DNA from: Brenneria nigrifluens DSM 30175 = ATCC 13028
GTDB lineage: Bacteria; Pseudomonadota; Gammaproteobacteria; Enterobacterales; Enterobacteriaceae
Reading direction: 5' to 3'
NCBI RefSeq assembly: GCF_005484965.1
Contig: NZ_CP034036.1
Coordinates: 3,596,001 to 3,660,000 of the forward strand
Length of the DNA stretch: 64,000 nt
In this document: piece by piece, positions 32,100 to 43,497 of the stretch
Layout: each line of letters opens with the position of its first letter
Position numbering within the stretch: the stretch's first letter is position 1
Made by a program: the position numbers and the translations under genes
The notes under the pieces: model-generated
Seen by the model: the letters and a program-made list of their open reading frames with translations, nothing else
Database searches by the model: none
Told to the model about the DNA's origin: nothing

Positions 32100-33419
32100 T
32101 TATTGATGTACTCTGGCTTCCTGATGAGTACCCAACCGGTCGTAAATCGCCGCCGCCAGCAAAACCACCAACGATGGCGGCAGCCAGGCCAGCCCCTGCT
32201 CGCTCAGCGGCAGGCGCAGGCTCCACTCCGGCAACAGCGCGTTGAAGGCCGACGATTTTATACCATCAATCAGGCCGAACAACAGGCTGACCAGCATAAC
32301 GGGCGCCACAATACGCGAATTGTTATTCCACCAGGAGCGCGTAAAGCTCAGCAATACCAGAATGATGCAGGGGGGGTAGATTGCCGTCAGCACCGGGACG
32401 GAGAGCTGAATCAGGTGGCTTAAACCAAGGTTGGACACCACCATGGAGAAACCGCCCAGCACAAAGACCAGCGTACGGTATGAGAGCGGCAGATACTGCG
32501 CGAAGAACTCCGCACAGGCGCAGGTCAGACCGACCGCCGTTACCATACAGGCGATAAATATCAGCAACGCCAGAAAACTGCTGCCCAGGCCGCCGAACGT
32601 GTGCTGGACGTAGGCATGCAGAATTTCAGCTCCGTTGGAAGCCTCCGGCACCAAAGCGCCGCTGGAGGCGCCCAACTGGAACAGACTCAGGTAGACCAGC
32701 GTCAGGCCGATGCCGGCAATCAGCACCGCCCATATGGTGTAGCGCGTCAGCAGCCTGGCGCTCTCAACGCCGCGCGAACGGGCGGCGTTAACGATAACGA
32801 TACCGAACACCATCGCGCCCAGCGTATCCATGGTGAGATAGCCGTTCACAAAACCGTTGGAGAATGGCACATGCTGGTAGGTTTCCGTCGCCTGGATGGG
32901 GGAACCGGCCGGCCACAGCACCGCGGCGACGCCCAGTACCGCGAGGGCGGCGATTTTCAGCGGCGCCAGCACATGCCCTACCGTATCCAGCAGTTTTCCG
33001 GGGTATAACGAAACCGCGATGACAATCGCAAAGTAGATCAGGCTATAAATCAGCAACGGAGAAGCGGCGTTTCCCACCAGCGGCGCCAGCCCGACCTCAA
33101 ACGAGACCGTGGCCGTACGCGGCGTGGCGAACAGCGGACCAACCGCCAGATAGCAGACGGTCGCCAATACCAACCCCGCCTTTTTGCCGATCGGGGAGCT
33201 TAACGCGTCAATACCGCCGCCGACGCGCGCCAGCGCCACGACGGTCAGCACCGGCAGCCCCACCGCGGTAATCAGAAAGCCGACCGCGGCCATCCAGACG
33301 TGTTCGCCCGCCAGTAAACCCACCATCGGCGGGAAAATGATATTCCCCGCGCCGACAAACAGGGCAAAGGTCATAAAACCTAATGCCATGATATCTTTGG
33401 ACGTTAAACGATGACTCAT
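32100..33419 (-). CDS. brnQ: Branched-chain amino acid:cation symporter BrnQ
   Basis: The start at 33419 ([26 protein letters not shown]) gives 439 residues, the E. coli length; the longer frame to 33584 is unsupported. BrnQ (LIVCS family) imports leucine, isoleucine and valine with sodium or protons across the inner membrane through about 12 transmembrane segments. The NIIFPPMVG motif of the first helices is present. Unlike E. coli, a methyltransferase gene separates it from phoR. Confidence 0.97.
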   Translation of the reverse strand: MSHRLTSKDIMALGFMTFALFVGAGNIIFPPMVGLLAGEHVWMAAVGFLITAVGLPVLTVVALARVGGGIDALSSPIGKKAGLVLATVCYLAVGPLFATPRTATVSFEVGLAPLVGNAASPLLIYSLIYFAIVIAVSLYPGKLLDTVGHVLAPLKIAALAVLGVAAVLWPAGSPIQATETYQHVPFSNGFVNGYLTMDTLGAMVFGIVIVNAARSRGVESARLLTRYTIWAVLIAGIGLTLVYLSLFQLGASSGALVPEASNGAEILHAYVQHTFGGLGSSFLALLIFIACMVTAVGLTCACAEFFAQYLPLSYRTLVFVLGGFSMVVSNLGLSHLIQLSVPVLTAIYPPCIILVLLSFTRSWWNNNSRIVAPVMLVSLLFGLIDGIKSSAFNALLPEWSLRLPLSEQGLAWLPPSLVVLLAAAIYDRLGTHQEARVHQ

Positions 33420-33758
33420 AGTTATGTCGCGTTGCCTGTATAAATCGATAAGAAGAAGAAAAAACCGTGTCGCAACCACCGTCCATAAGCCAGGACAAAG
33501 ACGGAGTGCAAATTTATAGGAGTATTCTTTTGGCGCACAGCCATATTGGGGGGCAATTAGAACGTTTATAGCGCTAAAAGACAAGCCGGCATCGAAAAAC
33601 CAGAGTTTTCAACTAAATTAAACAACAATAACAACAGATAATATTAGCTATCGCAAATTACCTGATACATGATTTGTGCATTTCAAGGCGATACATTGCA
33701 ATAAACTGCATAAAATTCATAAAAAATGCATGATGAAGCCATAGAATAAACTTATGAG
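33420..33758. other. Noncoding leader of brnQ
   Basis: This AT-rich stretch of about 340 bases holds no supported gene. It includes the predicted brnQ leader and a TGCAT/ATGCA inverted repeat (33707-33711 and 33726-33730) in an A/T run, which could bind an amino-acid-responsive regulator such as Lrp or ArgR; the match to either consensus is poor. Confidence 0.5.
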
Positions 33759-33822
33759 ATAAAAAATCGCCGGCCGCGACGGCCTGAAAGGTGGCGGGCA
33801 GAGACAGCCCGCCATAAAAAAA
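33759..33822. repeat. Interspersed palindromic element, copy 3
   Basis: It opens ATAAAAAATCGCC, continues with GGCCGCGACGGCC, and has a GGCGGGC/GCCCGCC stem (33793-33799 and 33807-33813) followed by CATAAAAAAACGCC. Module order agrees with copies 1 and 2, although the first hairpin is shortened. It lies between brnQ and the methyltransferase terminator. Confidence 0.65.
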
Positions 33823-33844
33823 CGCCGATTCAGACGAACCGGCG
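33815..33844 (-). terminator. Terminator of the MetE-like methyltransferase gene
   Basis: CGCCGATTC and GAACCGGCG form a nine-pair stem (one G-T) around AGAC; on the minus strand seven T residues follow. It begins 30 bases after the stop. Confidence 0.85.
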
Positions 33845-33874
33845 CGGACGATTTTCAGTATAAAAACGAGACGA

Positions 33875-34981
33875 TCACCAAACCCGATCGGCGATATCGA
33901 CCACCAGCCTCAGCTTATTCCACTGCTGCTCTTCCGTCAGGCTGTTGCCCTCTTCGGTGGAGGCGAAGCCGCACTGCGGGCTAAGGCAAAGCTGGCCGAT
34001 ATCGACGAATTTCGCCGCTTCCTCAATACGCTCCTGAACGCTTTGCGCATTTTCCAACTCGCCGTTTTTAGTGGTAATCAGTCCGAGCACCACCTGTTGA
34101 TGACCCGGCTTGATAAAGCGCAACGGCTCAAAACCCCCGGCGCGCTCCGTGTCGTACTCCAGGAAAAAAGCATCCACATTCACTTCGCCAAACAACGTTT
34201 TCGCCACGGGTTCGTACCCGCCTTCCGAAATCCAGGTAGAGCGGAAATTACCGCGGCATACGTGCAGCCCAATCACCAGATCGGCCGGCTTATCCGCCAG
34301 CGCCTTGTTCAGCACCGCGGCGTAGGTACTCACCAGTTGCTCGGGATCTTCGCCGCGCTCGCGGATCTGGCGCTTTTGGTCGTCCGAGCACAAATAGGCC
34401 CATACGGTGTCATCCAGTTGCAGATAGCGGCAGCCTGCATCATAAAATGCGTGGATCGCGTCGCGCCAGGTTTGCGCCAGATCGTTGAAATAGTCCGCCA
34501 GATCCGGGTATACCGTGCTGTCTATCGCTTTACGTCCGCCGCGGAAATGCAGCACGCTGGGGCTGGGAATGGTTATTTTCGCCACCGCATCCCCTGCAAT
34601 GCCGTTCAGATAGTGGAAATCCTCCAGCATCGGGTGATGTGGATTAAAGCCCACTTTCCCCGTCACTTTAATGCCCAGCGACTTGGTCTGAATACCGTTG
34701 AACTGAATCCCCTGATCAGCTTCATAGCGTTCAACGCCGTTCAGCTCGGCAAAAAAGTCAAAATGCCACCAGCTGCGGCGCAACTCGCCATCCGTCACCA
34801 CCTGCAGGCCCGTTTCGCGCTGCCGCTCGACAACTCGCAGAATTTCCCGATCTTCTATTTGCCGCAGCTGCAACGCATCAATCTTACCGGACTGATACTG
34901 CAAGCGGGCCTGCTTGATTGCCGCCGGGCGCAGCAAACTGCCGACGACGTCGGCACGGAATGGGGGAAGTGTTTTAGCCAT
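33875..34981 (-). CDS. Cobalamin-independent methionine synthase C-terminal-domain protein (YxjG/YxjH type)
   Basis: The 368-residue protein corresponds to the catalytic C-terminal barrel of MetE without its N-terminal half. Zinc ligands are visible as His240 and Cys242 (GLHVCRGNF), Glu275 (FFLEYD) and Cys337 (SPQCGF), with YLQLDD as the substrate region. Such short proteins methylate homocysteine from donors that may differ from polyglutamylated folate. Tandem MetJ boxes lie about 100 bases before the start, placing it in the methionine regulon. It is inserted between phoR and brnQ relative to E. coli. Confidence 0.9.
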   Translation of the reverse strand: MAKTLPPFRADVVGSLLRPAAIKQARLQYQSGKIDALQLRQIEDREILRVVERQRETGLQVVTDGELRRSWWHFDFFAELNGVERYEADQGIQFNGIQTKSLGIKVTGKVGFNPHHPMLEDFHYLNGIAGDAVAKITIPSPSVLHFRGGRKAIDSTVYPDLADYFNDLAQTWRDAIHAFYDAGCRYLQLDDTVWAYLCSDDQKRQIRERGEDPEQLVSTYAAVLNKALADKPADLVIGLHVCRGNFRSTWISEGGYEPVAKTLFGEVNVDAFFLEYDTERAGGFEPLRFIKPGHQQVVLGLITTKNGELENAQSVQERIEEAAKFVDIGQLCLSPQCGFASTEEGNSLTEEQQWNKLRLVVDIADRVW

Positions 34982-35079
34982 GGTCGCTCCTGGTTGCCGG
35001 CCCGCGCCCTGATGGGCGATGGCGGCGAAATAGTGGAATAATGGACAGCGTGCGTGATAGTCACCGACGGCAACTATTC

Positions 35080-35095
35080 AGACATCTGGACGTCT
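35080..35095 (-). promoter_or_regulatory. Tandem MetJ boxes (met box pair)
   Basis: AGACATCT and GGACGTCT are adjacent 8-mers, each one mismatch from the MetJ consensus AGACGTCT. Two contiguous boxes are the minimum unit for cooperative MetJ binding. They lie upstream of the MetE-like gene, so repression by MetJ with S-adenosylmethionine is predicted. Confidence 0.75.
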
Positions 35096-35220
35096 AAATT
35101 CCCCGTATGCTGCCACGCGCCCTGTTCCCCGGCAATTGAAGAATTTTCACCGTGATTGAATAAATTTCAAGTTTATGCCCAACCCCCCGGCTCAAGGTTG
35201 AGCAATGGCGTCCGCCTCCG

Positions 35221-36543
35221 TCAGGCTGAGGGTTTCACGGTATTTTCAGCCGCGGAGGCAGGCGCAATCAGCCGATTAGGCAGCGTAAACACAAAGCGGG
35301 AACCGGCTCCCTCCTCACTGAGGATCTCCAGCCGGGAATCATGGTGGCTGAGCGCGTGTTTGACAATCGCCAGTCCTAACCCGCTGCCGCCGGTCTGGCG
35401 CGAACGCGCCTTATCGACGCGATAAAAGCGCTCCGTCAGGCGCGGCAGATGTTCAGCGGCGATCCCCGCCCCGTTGTCGCTCACCTGAAACTGCGCGCCC
35501 TGCGGCGTTTTCTGCCAGCAAACCTCAATGCGCGTGCCCGGCGGCGTATGGTTAACGGCATTGTAGACCAAATTGGAAACCGCGCTGCGCAGCTGTTCTT
35601 CGTTGCCGAAAATCTGCAGCCGCTCATTCACCCGAAAAACCAGCTCGTGGCGATCCTGACTCAGCGCCTGGGCTTCACGCTGCAAGACGCGCAGCATCAG
35701 CGGCATATCCACCTTCTCGTTCAGATCGATCGCCGCCGCCGCTTCGATACGCGATAACGTCAGCAGCTGTTTTACCAGTCCGTCCATACGCCGCGTCTGC
35801 TCCTGCATGGTATTCAGCGCCTTGCTGCGCAGGGCGTTGTCCAGCGTTTCATCCTGCATCATCTCCAGATAGCCCTGCAATACCGTCAGCGGGGTACGCA
35901 GCTCATGGCTCACATTGGCGAAAAAGTTGCGTCTGGCGCCTTCCAACTGGTGCATCTGCGTAATATCGCGCGCCACCATCAGCAGTTGCCCTTCCGAATA
36001 GGGCATCACGCGGAATTCAACGTGGTGGGCGTTATTTAGCTGCAGCGTTAGCGGACGGCTGAAATCCCGCCTTTTCATATAGTCGGCGAATTCGGGATAA
36101 CGCAGCAGGTTGAGGATATTCTGCCCGTTATCTTCCGGCCAGCGGAAACTGAGCAGGTGTTGCGCCAGATGATTACACCAGAAAATGGCGCCCTCTTCGG
36201 TGGTGATCACCAGCGCATCCGGCAAGGATTCGGCGCCGCTGCGAAAACGCTTAATCAACAACGCCAGCTCGCGCCGCCGCCGCCGGTTGCGCAGTTGCAT
36301 CTGATAAAGACCGTAGAACAGCGGTTCCCAGCTCCAGCGTCCGGGCGGCGGGGTCATGCTGCGATCGACCCAAAGCCAGTAGGAGAGTTTAAGCTGGTTA
36401 TAAAAATTCCAGCACAGCGCCGCCAGAACGGCGGCTAACAGAAACCAGGGCAGATAGCCGAAGATCAATCCCAGTAACAGCGCGGGCAGACAAAAAAAAG
36501 CCAGCTCCAGCGCCAGCCTTTTCCATGAGAGAGGTTCTAGCAC
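35221..36543 (-). CDS. phoR: Phosphate regulon sensor histidine kinase PhoR
   Basis: PhoR senses phosphate sufficiency through the Pst/PhoU complex and phosphorylates PhoB. The 440-residue protein has two N-terminal transmembrane segments (about 12-45), a cytoplasmic PAS domain (about 100-195), the DHp motif with phospho-acceptor His213 in [13 protein letters not shown], and a C-terminal ATPase domain with [12 protein letters not shown]. coli PhoR also uses His213. It follows phoB by 27 bases. Confidence 0.97.
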   Translation of the reverse strand: MLEPLSWKRLALELAFFCLPALLLGLIFGYLPWFLLAAVLAALCWNFYNQLKLSYWLWVDRSMTPPPGRWSWEPLFYGLYQMQLRNRRRRRELALLIKRFRSGAESLPDALVITTEEGAIFWCNHLAQHLLSFRWPEDNGQNILNLLRYPEFADYMKRRDFSRPLTLQLNNAHHVEFRVMPYSEGQLLMVARDITQMHQLEGARRNFFANVSHELRTPLTVLQGYLEMMQDETLDNALRSKALNTMQEQTRRMDGLVKQLLTLSRIEAAAAIDLNEKVDMPLMLRVLQREAQALSQDRHELVFRVNERLQIFGNEEQLRSAVSNLVYNAVNHTPPGTRIEVCWQKTPQGAQFQVSDNGAGIAAEHLPRLTERFYRVDKARSRQTGGSGLGLAIVKHALSHHDSRLEILSEEGAGSRFVFTLPNRLIAPASAAENTVKPSA

Positions 36544-36570
36544 GTTAATGTTTCTCCGCTACGACGACCT

Positions 36571-37260
36571 TCAATAACGCGTTGAAAAACGATACCCCGT
36601 TCCCCGAACGGTCTGCACCATTTTATCATGCCCGCTGGTTTCCAGCGCCTTGCGCAAGCGGCGGATATGCACATCAACGGTACGATCTTCAACATAAACG
36701 TTAGTGCCCCACACATGATTCAGCAACTGCTCGCGGCTGTAAACCCGCTCAGGATGCGTCATAAAGAAATGCAGCAGTTTAAATTCCGTGGGCCCCATAT
36801 CCAGCGCGAGCTCTTCCGTCGTCACCCGGTGGGAGGAGGGATCGAGGCTCAATCCGCGCATTTCAATCACCTCTTCAACCGCCATCGGCGAAATGCGGCG
36901 CATCACCGCCTTAATGCGCGCCACCAGTTCCTTGGGGGAAAACGGCTTGGTAATGTAATCATCCGCGCCGACTTCCAGCCCGCGCACGCGGTCCTCCTCT
37001 TCGCCGCGCGCGGTCAGCATCATGACCGGTATATCGCGGGTAAGCGCCTCGCGTTTCATATGCTTGATAAACTGCAGACCCGAACCGCCCGGCAGCATCC
37101 AGTCCAGCAGCACCAGCTCTGGAAAAGGCTCCGACAGTTGCGTTACCGCGCTGTCATAATCTTCGGCCTCGACTGGCTGATAACCATTCTGCTCCAGTAC
37201 GAAGCATACCATTTCCCGAATCGGTGCTTCATCTTCCACGACCAATATGCGTCTAGCCAT
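36571..37260 (-). CDS. phoB: Phosphate regulon response regulator PhoB
   Basis: The start at 37260 ([18 protein letters not shown]) gives 229 residues, as in E. coli; a second ATG directly before it is possible. The receiver domain has the phospho-acceptor Asp53 in LLDWMLPG, and the C-terminal winged helix ends [13 protein letters not shown]. PhoB activates phosphate-starvation genes. A Pho box lies about 50 bases upstream, so the operon is autoregulated. Confidence 0.98.
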   Translation of the reverse strand: MARRILVVEDEAPIREMVCFVLEQNGYQPVEAEDYDSAVTQLSEPFPELVLLDWMLPGGSGLQFIKHMKREALTRDIPVMMLTARGEEEDRVRGLEVGADDYITKPFSPKELVARIKAVMRRISPMAVEEVIEMRGLSLDPSSHRVTTEELALDMGPTEFKLLHFFMTHPERVYSREQLLNHVWGTNVYVEDRTVDVHIRRLRKALETSGHDKMVQTVRGTGYRFSTRY

Positions 37261-37310
37261 CATTAATCCTGCCATTAATCATCGTCGCCGTTGCATGCGG
37301 GAGGCATTAT

Positions 37311-37328
37311 GCGTCAGTTTTGTGACAG
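37311..37328 (-). promoter_or_regulatory. Pho box in the phoB promoter
   Basis: Read on the minus strand the site is CTGTCACAAAACTGACGC, two CTGNCA-type repeats separated by an A-rich spacer, matching the PhoB consensus CTGTCATAAAACTGTCA. CATAAT follows at the -10 distance. The E. coli phoB promoter has the same arrangement. Confidence 0.88.
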
Positions 37329-37477
37329 ATTTATTAAAAGCATTTTTTCAATCCCGCACAATAACAGTCCGACGCATTTTCGAGCCGCTTTCCAAACTTT
37401 CGGTTTTCGCCACGACACTGCCCCGATGGCTGTTTATAATCAAGCGCATTGCGATTACATGCCGTTCAGGGAGTTCC

Positions 37478-38704
37478 ATGCGTATTATCCACACCGCCGA
37501 CTGGCATCTGGGGCAGTATTTTTACACCAAAAGCCGGGCGGCCGAACATCAGGCTTTTCTGCACTGGCTGCTGGAACAGGTCGAACAGCAGCAGGCGGAT
37601 GCGGTAATAGTAGCAGGGGATATCTTTGATAACGGTTCGCCGCCGAGCTATGCGCGGGAAATGTACTACCGCTTTGTGGTCGATATGCAGCGCACCGGCT
37701 GCCGGCTGGTGGTGCTGGGAGGTAACCATGATTCTGTCGCCACGCTGAACGAATCGCGGGATCTACTGGCCTGCCTCAATACCCGGGTTATCGCCAGCGT
37801 CGACGGCGACGTCGACAAACAGGTGCTGGTGCTGGAAAACCGCCGGAATCAGCCCGCTGCCCTGCTGTGCGCCATCCCTTTTTTACGCCCGCGCGATCTG
37901 ATCGCCAGCCAGGCCGGGCAATCCGGAGATGAAAAACAGCAGGCCTTGCTGGACGCCATCACCACGCATTACCGCCAGTGTTACCAGTCGGCCTGCCGGC
38001 AGCGCGATATTCTGGGGCTGCCGCTGCCCATCATCGCCACCGGGCACCTGACCACCGTCGGCGTCACCGCCTCCGATTCCGTACGCGATATCTATATCGG
38101 TACGCTGGATGCGTTTCCGGCGCAGGCTTTTCCACCGGCGGACTATATCGCCCTCGGCCATATTCACCGCCCGCAGCGGGTAACGAAAAGCGCGCCCATT
38201 TACTACAGCGGCTCCCCCATTCCGCTGAGCTTTGATGAATTAAGCAGCCGGAAATCGGTTTATCTGGTGGATTTGGCGCCGGGCGGCCCGCCGACGGTAG
38301 AGGCGCTCCCGGTGCCGGTCACCCAGCCGATGCGCCTTATCAAAGGCGATCTGGCGGAAATAGAACGGCAGTTGGCCGCCTTCAGCGACTATCAGGGCGA
38401 AAAGCCGGTGTGGCTGGATATTGAAATCACCACGCAGGATTATCTGAGCGATATGCAGAAACGCATTCAGGCGCTGACCGACGGTTTACCCGTCGAAGTG
38501 CTGCTGTTGCGCCGCGCCCGCGAACAGCACCTGCAGGCGATAGTCCGCCAGCAGAAAGAGACGCTGAACGAGTTGACGGTGCACGAGGTTTTCGAACGCC
38601 GGCTGGCGAGCGCCGCCGATCTGGAAGAAAGCCGTCAGCAGCGCGTACGCACGCTGTTCGATCAGGTTATGGATGAATTGGAAAATAGCGAGCACGGCGC
38701 ATGA
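37478..38704 (+). CDS. sbcD: Exonuclease subunit SbcD
   Basis: The start at 37478 ([20 protein letters not shown]) gives 408 residues; the longer frame from 37247 runs into the phoB promoter. SbcD is the Mre11-type nuclease of the SbcCD complex, which cuts hairpins and processes DNA ends. Metal-site motifs are DWHLGQ, GDIFDNG, GNHDS and GHIHRPQ. It overlaps sbcC by four bases (ATGA) and is divergent from phoB, as in E. coli. Confidence 0.98.
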   Translation: MRIIHTADWHLGQYFYTKSRAAEHQAFLHWLLEQVEQQQADAVIVAGDIFDNGSPPSYAREMYYRFVVDMQRTGCRLVVLGGNHDSVATLNESRDLLACLNTRVIASVDGDVDKQVLVLENRRNQPAALLCAIPFLRPRDLIASQAGQSGDEKQQALLDAITTHYRQCYQSACRQRDILGLPLPIIATGHLTTVGVTASDSVRDIYIGTLDAFPAQAFPPADYIALGHIHRPQRVTKSAPIYYSGSPIPLSFDELSSRKSVYLVDLAPGGPPTVEALPVPVTQPMRLIKGDLAEIERQLAAFSDYQGEKPVWLDIEITTQDYLSDMQKRIQALTDGLPVEVLLLRRAREQHLQAIVRQQKETLNELTVHEVFERRLASAADLEESRQQRVRTLFDQVMDELENSEHGA

Positions 38705-41700
38705 AAATACTCAGCCTGCGGTTAAAAAACCTCAATGCCCTGAAAGGGGAATGGAAAATTGATTTCACTCGCGAGCCCTTTGCCAGCAACGGCCTGTTCG
38801 CCATTACCGGCCCCACCGGCGCGGGGAAAACCACGCTGCTCGACGCCATCTGCCTGGCGCTGTATCACGCGACGCCGCGGCTGAAAAACATTTCCGCCAG
38901 CCAGAATGAGCTGATGACCCGCAACACGGCGGAGTGCCTGGCCGAAGTGGAGTTCGAGGTCAAAGGCGTCGGTTACCGCGCCTTCTGGAGCCAGCGCCGG
39001 GCCAGAAACTCCCCGGACGGCAACCTGCAAACGCCGAAAGCCGAACTGGCGCGCATGGATGACGGCACGATCCTGTGTGAAAAGCTGACCGAAAAACTGG
39101 AGATGACCGCCGCCATCACCGGGCTGGATTTCGGCCGCTTTACCCGCTCGATGATGTTATCGCAGGGGCAATTCGCCGCCTTTCTGAATGCGGACGCCAA
39201 CGAGCGCGCCGAACTGCTGGAGGAACTGACCGGCACGGATATATACGGGCTGATTTCCGAGCGCGTTTTCGACCGGCACAAACAGGCCAGAATCGCCCTG
39301 GATACCCTGCAGGCGCGCGCGGCGGGAATCGAACTGCTGAATGACGAACAGCGCCGGCAGTTGGAGGCGCAGCTGTCATCGTTAACGCAACGGGAGCAGG
39401 CGCTGATTAGCGAGCGAGAGCAAGCGCTAACTTATCAGCGCTGGTTTGAACAACTCGCTCAACATCAGCAAGCGCTGACGGCCGGCAAAGAACGGCTCGT
39501 CGCGGCGGAGGAGGACATGCGCCAGGCGCAGCCGGCGCTCGAACGCCTGACGCAAAGCGAACCGGCGGAAAAACTCAGGCCGCTCCAGCAGGAGCGGGAC
39601 CGTTACCACGCCGAGTCCGCGGCGCTGCAAAAGCAGCTCGACGGCCTGACGCAACATCGGCTAACCCAGGAGAGCGTCCTGCTGGCGCTGCGCCGGCAAG
39701 AGGATAAAACACAGCAAGAACAGCGCCGGCAAGCCGACTACCGCCAGCAGCAGGAGACGCTGATCGGCGAACGCATCATTCCGCTGGATCACCAGATCAA
39801 CACCCTGCGCCAGCAGCGGGACAAACAGCAGCAGGAACTGGAGCAAACGCAGGCGCGCCAGCAGGAGGATCGCCGCAAGCTGGAACAAGCGGAGCGGCAG
39901 CGCCAGTCCGCCAAGCAACGGCTGGAGCAGATCCACGACTATCGCCGGCGGCACCCTCATCATCAACGCTGGGGGGAATACCTTTCGCTGTGGCGCGCAC
40001 AGTTTCAGCGGCAACGGCAGTTGGTTGAGGAGCTGGCGAACCTGCGCCAAAAACAGGCGCGCTATGAGCAACAGGCGGAACAGCTGAATCTGGAAGCGGA
40101 CAAACTGACCGCCCAGCGCGGCGGACAGCACGGCGCGGTCAGCCATGCTCAGCAACAGTTCGACCAGCATCAGCAGGCGTTGCAGGAAGCGGACGACCGG
40201 CAGCCGATTAGCGATCTGTACCAGCAGCTTAACCAGTCCATCGCCCGGCGGCCCGATCGCCAGCGCCTGGCCACCCTCGGAGAGCTGTTCCGGCAGCTCG
40301 GTTCGCGCAGGGAGCAGTCGGCAACCCGGCAAACGCAGCTACAGGAACAGCGCGGCCGGTTGCAGGAACAGCGGCAACGGCAAAGTACGGAGCTTGAGCT
40401 GCGCCGTCAGCATCTGGCCGAGGTGGATAAAAATCATCAGTTGGAAATACGCATTGTAAAGCTGGAAGAGGAAAGGCGGCGGCTACGGCCGGGCGAAGCA
40501 TGCCCACTGTGCGGCTCGACGCACCACCCGGCGGTCGAACGCTATCAGGCGCTGCAGACCTCGGAAACCGAACAACGTCTGCTACGACTGAGCCAGGAGG
40601 TCGGCCAGTCAGAAAGCGCGCTGGCGCACGTCGAGGCGCAACTGGCGGCATTGCAACAACAGCTTGACCAGTTGCAGCACGATCGCGGCCGCATGGATGA
40701 GGAATATCAGACGTTACTGCAACAGTGGCGCGAGGTCAGTGAGCGCTTACCGGGGGATTACGCCCCCGAGCAATTCGCCGAATTAACCGCGTGGCTGGCG
40801 CAGTGCGAAACCCAGGAACAGCAGATTCAACGGCAGATTGCGCTGCGCGAGCAGGCCCAACGGCAACGGCAGGAAAGTAAGGATTCACTGACCAATGCAA
40901 ATACCCTGCTGCAACAGACGGAGCAGCAGATAGCGCTGAACACCCAACAGCGGCAAACGCTGAAGAATGCCCTCTCCGAGCTGCGGCAAGCGCAGCAACA
41001 GAGCGCGGAGCAGCAGGAACAGCATCGGCAGGAAATGGAAAAAACGCTGGCGGATTTCTCCCTTGGCGTGCCGGAGACGGCGCAACAGGAGACCTGGCTG
41101 GCGCAACGCGCCGAAGAGTGGCGGGTCTGGAAAGAGGCAGAGCAGGAACAGCAGCAGCTATCGAACGCCGCTGCGGCGCTGGAAGCGGAGCGTCAGCATC
41201 TGACCAAAACCATCGAGCTTGGCGAACAGCAGCTGTTGGCGTTACGGCGACAGCTGCTGTCGCACGCCAACGCGCTGGAGGAATCCCAACGGCAGCGGCA
41301 ACAGCTTTTCGGTGATAAATCGACGGCGGAAGTCAGCGCCCAACTGCGTGAAAAAAGCCGGCAGTGCGAACAGGCCGGCCGGGAAATTCAGGCGCAACGC
41401 CAGCAGGCGGAGTCGTCGCTGGACCGCCTGACCGGAGAATTAACCGGCGTACAGCAGCAACAGACCCGCGTCGCCGCGCTGCGCCAGCAGGCAGAGCAGG
41501 ATTTCGCCCAGGCGTTGCAACACAGCGTTTTCGCGGATGAAGAGGCATTTCAACGCGCCTTGCTGGATGAACGCGAGCATAACGAACTGCGCGAGCGCAA
41601 AGAAAAACTGCATCAGCAATGGCAACAGGCGACCGCGCTGTATCAACAGGCGGAGCGGCTTCTGACCGCCCATCGGCAACAGCGCCCGCAAACGCTGGCG

Positions 41701-42384
41701 GCGGAAGCCGCCCTGCCCTGGGTGCAACACAGGCTGGGCGAATTAAATGAAACGCTGAAAAGCAATCTTCAGCAGCAGGGGGAAATGCGCCAGCAATTAA
41801 CCGCCGACCAGCGCCACCGCCAGAATCAGCAGGCGCTGCTGGCGGAAATCGACCAAAGCCAGCGGCACTATGACGACTGGAGCTGTCTGAACGAGCTGAT
41901 CGGCTCCCAGAAAGGCGATAAGTTCCGCAAATTCGCCCAGGGACTGACGCTGGATCATCTGGTGTATCTGGCCAACCGGCAGCTTGTCCGTCTGCACGGC
42001 CGTTATCTGTTGCAGCGCCAGACCAATGACGAGTTGAAGCTACAGATCGTGGATACCTGGCAGGCCGACGCGCTGCGGGATACCCGCACGCTTTCCGGCG
42101 GGGAAAGTTTTCTGGTCAGCCTGGCATTGGCGCTGGCGCTCTCCGATCTGGTGAGCAATAAAACCAGCATCGACTCGCTGTTTCTCGACGAGGGCTTCGG
42201 CACCCTGGATGCGGAAACGCTGGACGCCGCGCTGGACGCCCTCGATAACCTCAACGCCGGCGGTAAAACCATCGGCGTCATTAGCCACGTCGAAGCGATG
42301 AAAGAACGCATTGCCGTACAGATTAAGGTCGCCAAGGTTAACGGCCTGGGCATCAGCCGGCTGGCGCCGGAATTTGCGCTTTAG
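38701..42384 (+). CDS. sbcC: Exonuclease subunit SbcC (SMC-like ATPase)
   Basis: SbcC is the Rad50-type ATPase partner of SbcD. The 1,227-residue protein has Walker [10 protein letters not shown] (37-45), two long glutamine-rich coiled coils, the zinc hook CPLC (Cys601 and Cys604), the signature LSGGES (about 1131) and Walker B FLDE (about 1161-1164). E. coli SbcC has 1,048 residues, so this one has much longer coiled-coil arms of about 90 extra residues on each side of the hook. Confidence 0.97.
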   Translation: MKILSLRLKNLNALKGEWKIDFTREPFASNGLFAITGPTGAGKTTLLDAICLALYHATPRLKNISASQNELMTRNTAECLAEVEFEVKGVGYRAFWSQRRARNSPDGNLQTPKAELARMDDGTILCEKLTEKLEMTAAITGLDFGRFTRSMMLSQGQFAAFLNADANERAELLEELTGTDIYGLISERVFDRHKQARIALDTLQARAAGIELLNDEQRRQLEAQLSSLTQREQALISEREQALTYQRWFEQLAQHQQALTAGKERLVAAEEDMRQAQPALERLTQSEPAEKLRPLQQERDRYHAESAALQKQLDGLTQHRLTQESVLLALRRQEDKTQQEQRRQADYRQQQETLIGERIIPLDHQINTLRQQRDKQQQELEQTQARQQEDRRKLEQAERQRQSAKQRLEQIHDYRRRHPHHQRWGEYLSLWRAQFQRQRQLVEELANLRQKQARYEQQAEQLNLEADKLTAQRGGQHGAVSHAQQQFDQHQQALQEADDRQPISDLYQQLNQSIARRPDRQRLATLGELFRQLGSRREQSATRQTQLQEQRGRLQEQRQRQSTELELRRQHLAEVDKNHQLEIRIVKLEEERRRLRPGEACPLCGSTHHPAVERYQALQTSETEQRLLRLSQEVGQSESALAHVEAQLAALQQQLDQLQHDRGRMDEEYQTLLQQWREVSERLPGDYAPEQFAELTAWLAQCETQEQQIQRQIALREQAQRQRQESKDSLTNANTLLQQTEQQIALNTQQRQTLKNALSELRQAQQQSAEQQEQHRQEMEKTLADFSLGVPETAQQETWLAQRAEEWRVWKEAEQEQQQLSNAAAALEAERQHLTKTIELGEQQLLALRRQLLSHANALEESQRQRQQLFGDKSTAEVSAQLREKSRQCEQAGREIQAQRQQAESSLDRLTGELTGVQQQQTRVAALRQQAEQDFAQALQHSVFADEEAFQRALLDEREHNELRERKEKLHQQWQQATALYQQAERLLTAHRQQRPQTLAAEAALPWVQHRLGELNETLKSNLQQQGEMRQQLTADQRHRQNQQALLAEIDQSQRHYDDWSCLNELIGSQKGDKFRKFAQGLTLDHLVYLANRQLVRLHGRYLLQRQTNDELKLQIVDTWQADALRDTRTLSGGESFLVSLALALALSDLVSNKTSIDSLFLDEGFGTLDAETLDAALDALDNLNAGGKTIGVISHVEAMKERIAVQIKVAKVNGLGISRLAPEFAL

Positions 42385-42530
42385 TTCAGGCCTCGGCCGA
42401 CGCGCATGCGCCCTGAAGTATGACGGGGATAAGCTGATTTTGTTCTGCATCGCCCGGCCGAATTCGTTATCATGCGCGCTGCATTAATGAACCCGCGTGC
42501 AAGCCTGCGCGCCCAGTCAGGGATAACACC

Positions 42531-43442
42531 ATGCTGTGGTTTAAAAATTTAATGATTTACCGCCTGAACCGCGACGTCGTCCTGTCGGCGGATGAGATGG
42601 AAAAACAGTTAAGCGCCTTTGCCTTCACGCCGTGCGGCAGTCAGGACATGATGAAAAGCGGCTGGGCGTCGCCGATGGGCTCCCACAGCGATGCCTTAAC
42701 GCACGCGGTTAACGGACAGATTGTTATCTGCGCCCGCAAAGAGGAGAAGATCCTGCCTTCGCCGGTGATTAAGCAGGCGTTGCAGGCCAAAATAGAGCGG
42801 CTGGAGGCGGAACAGCACCGCAAGCTGAAAAAAACCGAAAAAGACGCCTTGAAAGACGAGGTGCTGCACAGCCTGCTGCCGCGCGCGTTTAGTCGCTTCA
42901 GCCAAATCTGGTTATGGATCGATACCGTCAACGGCCTGATCATGGTGGATGCCGCCAGCGCCAAGAAAGCGGAAGACACCCTGGCGCTGTTGCGCAAAAC
43001 CCTCGGCTCGCTGCCGGTGGTGCCGTTGACGATGGAAAATCCCATCGAGCTGACGTTGACCGAATGGGTGCGTTCCGGTACTCCTCCCGCCGGTTTCGCC
43101 CTACAGGATGAAGCCGAGCTGAAAGCGATTCTGGAAGACGGCGGCGTGATCCGCTGCAAAAAACAGGATCTGGTAAGCGACGAAATCGCGGTACATATCG
43201 AAGCGGGCAAGCTGGTCACCAAACTGGCGCTGGACTGGCAGGAACGGGTACAGTTGGTGCTGTCGGACGACGGTTCGCTGAAACGGCTGAAGTTCTCCGA
43301 TACGTTGCGCGAACAAAACGATGATATCGATCGGGATGATTTCGCTCAGCGCTTCGACGCCGACTTTATTTTGATGACCGCCGAACTGGCGGCGCTGATC
43401 GCCAACCTGATTGAAGCCCTGGGCGGCGAGGCTCAGCGCTAG
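42531..43442 (+). CDS. rdgC: Recombination-associated protein RdgC
   Basis: The 303-residue protein equals the E. coli length and opens [16 protein letters not shown]. RdgC forms a ring dimer on double-stranded DNA and limits RecA loading and activity. It lies next to sbcC as in related enterobacteria (E. coli has mak and araJ between them). Confidence 0.98.
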   Translation: MLWFKNLMIYRLNRDVVLSADEMEKQLSAFAFTPCGSQDMMKSGWASPMGSHSDALTHAVNGQIVICARKEEKILPSPVIKQALQAKIERLEAEQHRKLKKTEKDALKDEVLHSLLPRAFSRFSQIWLWIDTVNGLIMVDAASAKKAEDTLALLRKTLGSLPVVPLTMENPIELTLTEWVRSGTPPAGFALQDEAELKAILEDGGVIRCKKQDLVSDEIAVHIEAGKLVTKLALDWQERVQLVLSDDGSLKRLKFSDTLREQNDDIDRDDFAQRFDADFILMTAELAALIANLIEALGGEAQR

Positions 43443-43497
43443 CCTCGGCGTTTATGCCGTGCGCTCGCCGCCGCCCTCGCCGCGGCGGGCAGGCTGA

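Noticed and set aside
33707..33730. ArgR or Lrp site before brnQ
   Set aside because: The TGCAT/ATGCA arrangement differs in spacing from the ARG box and is too weak for Lrp.
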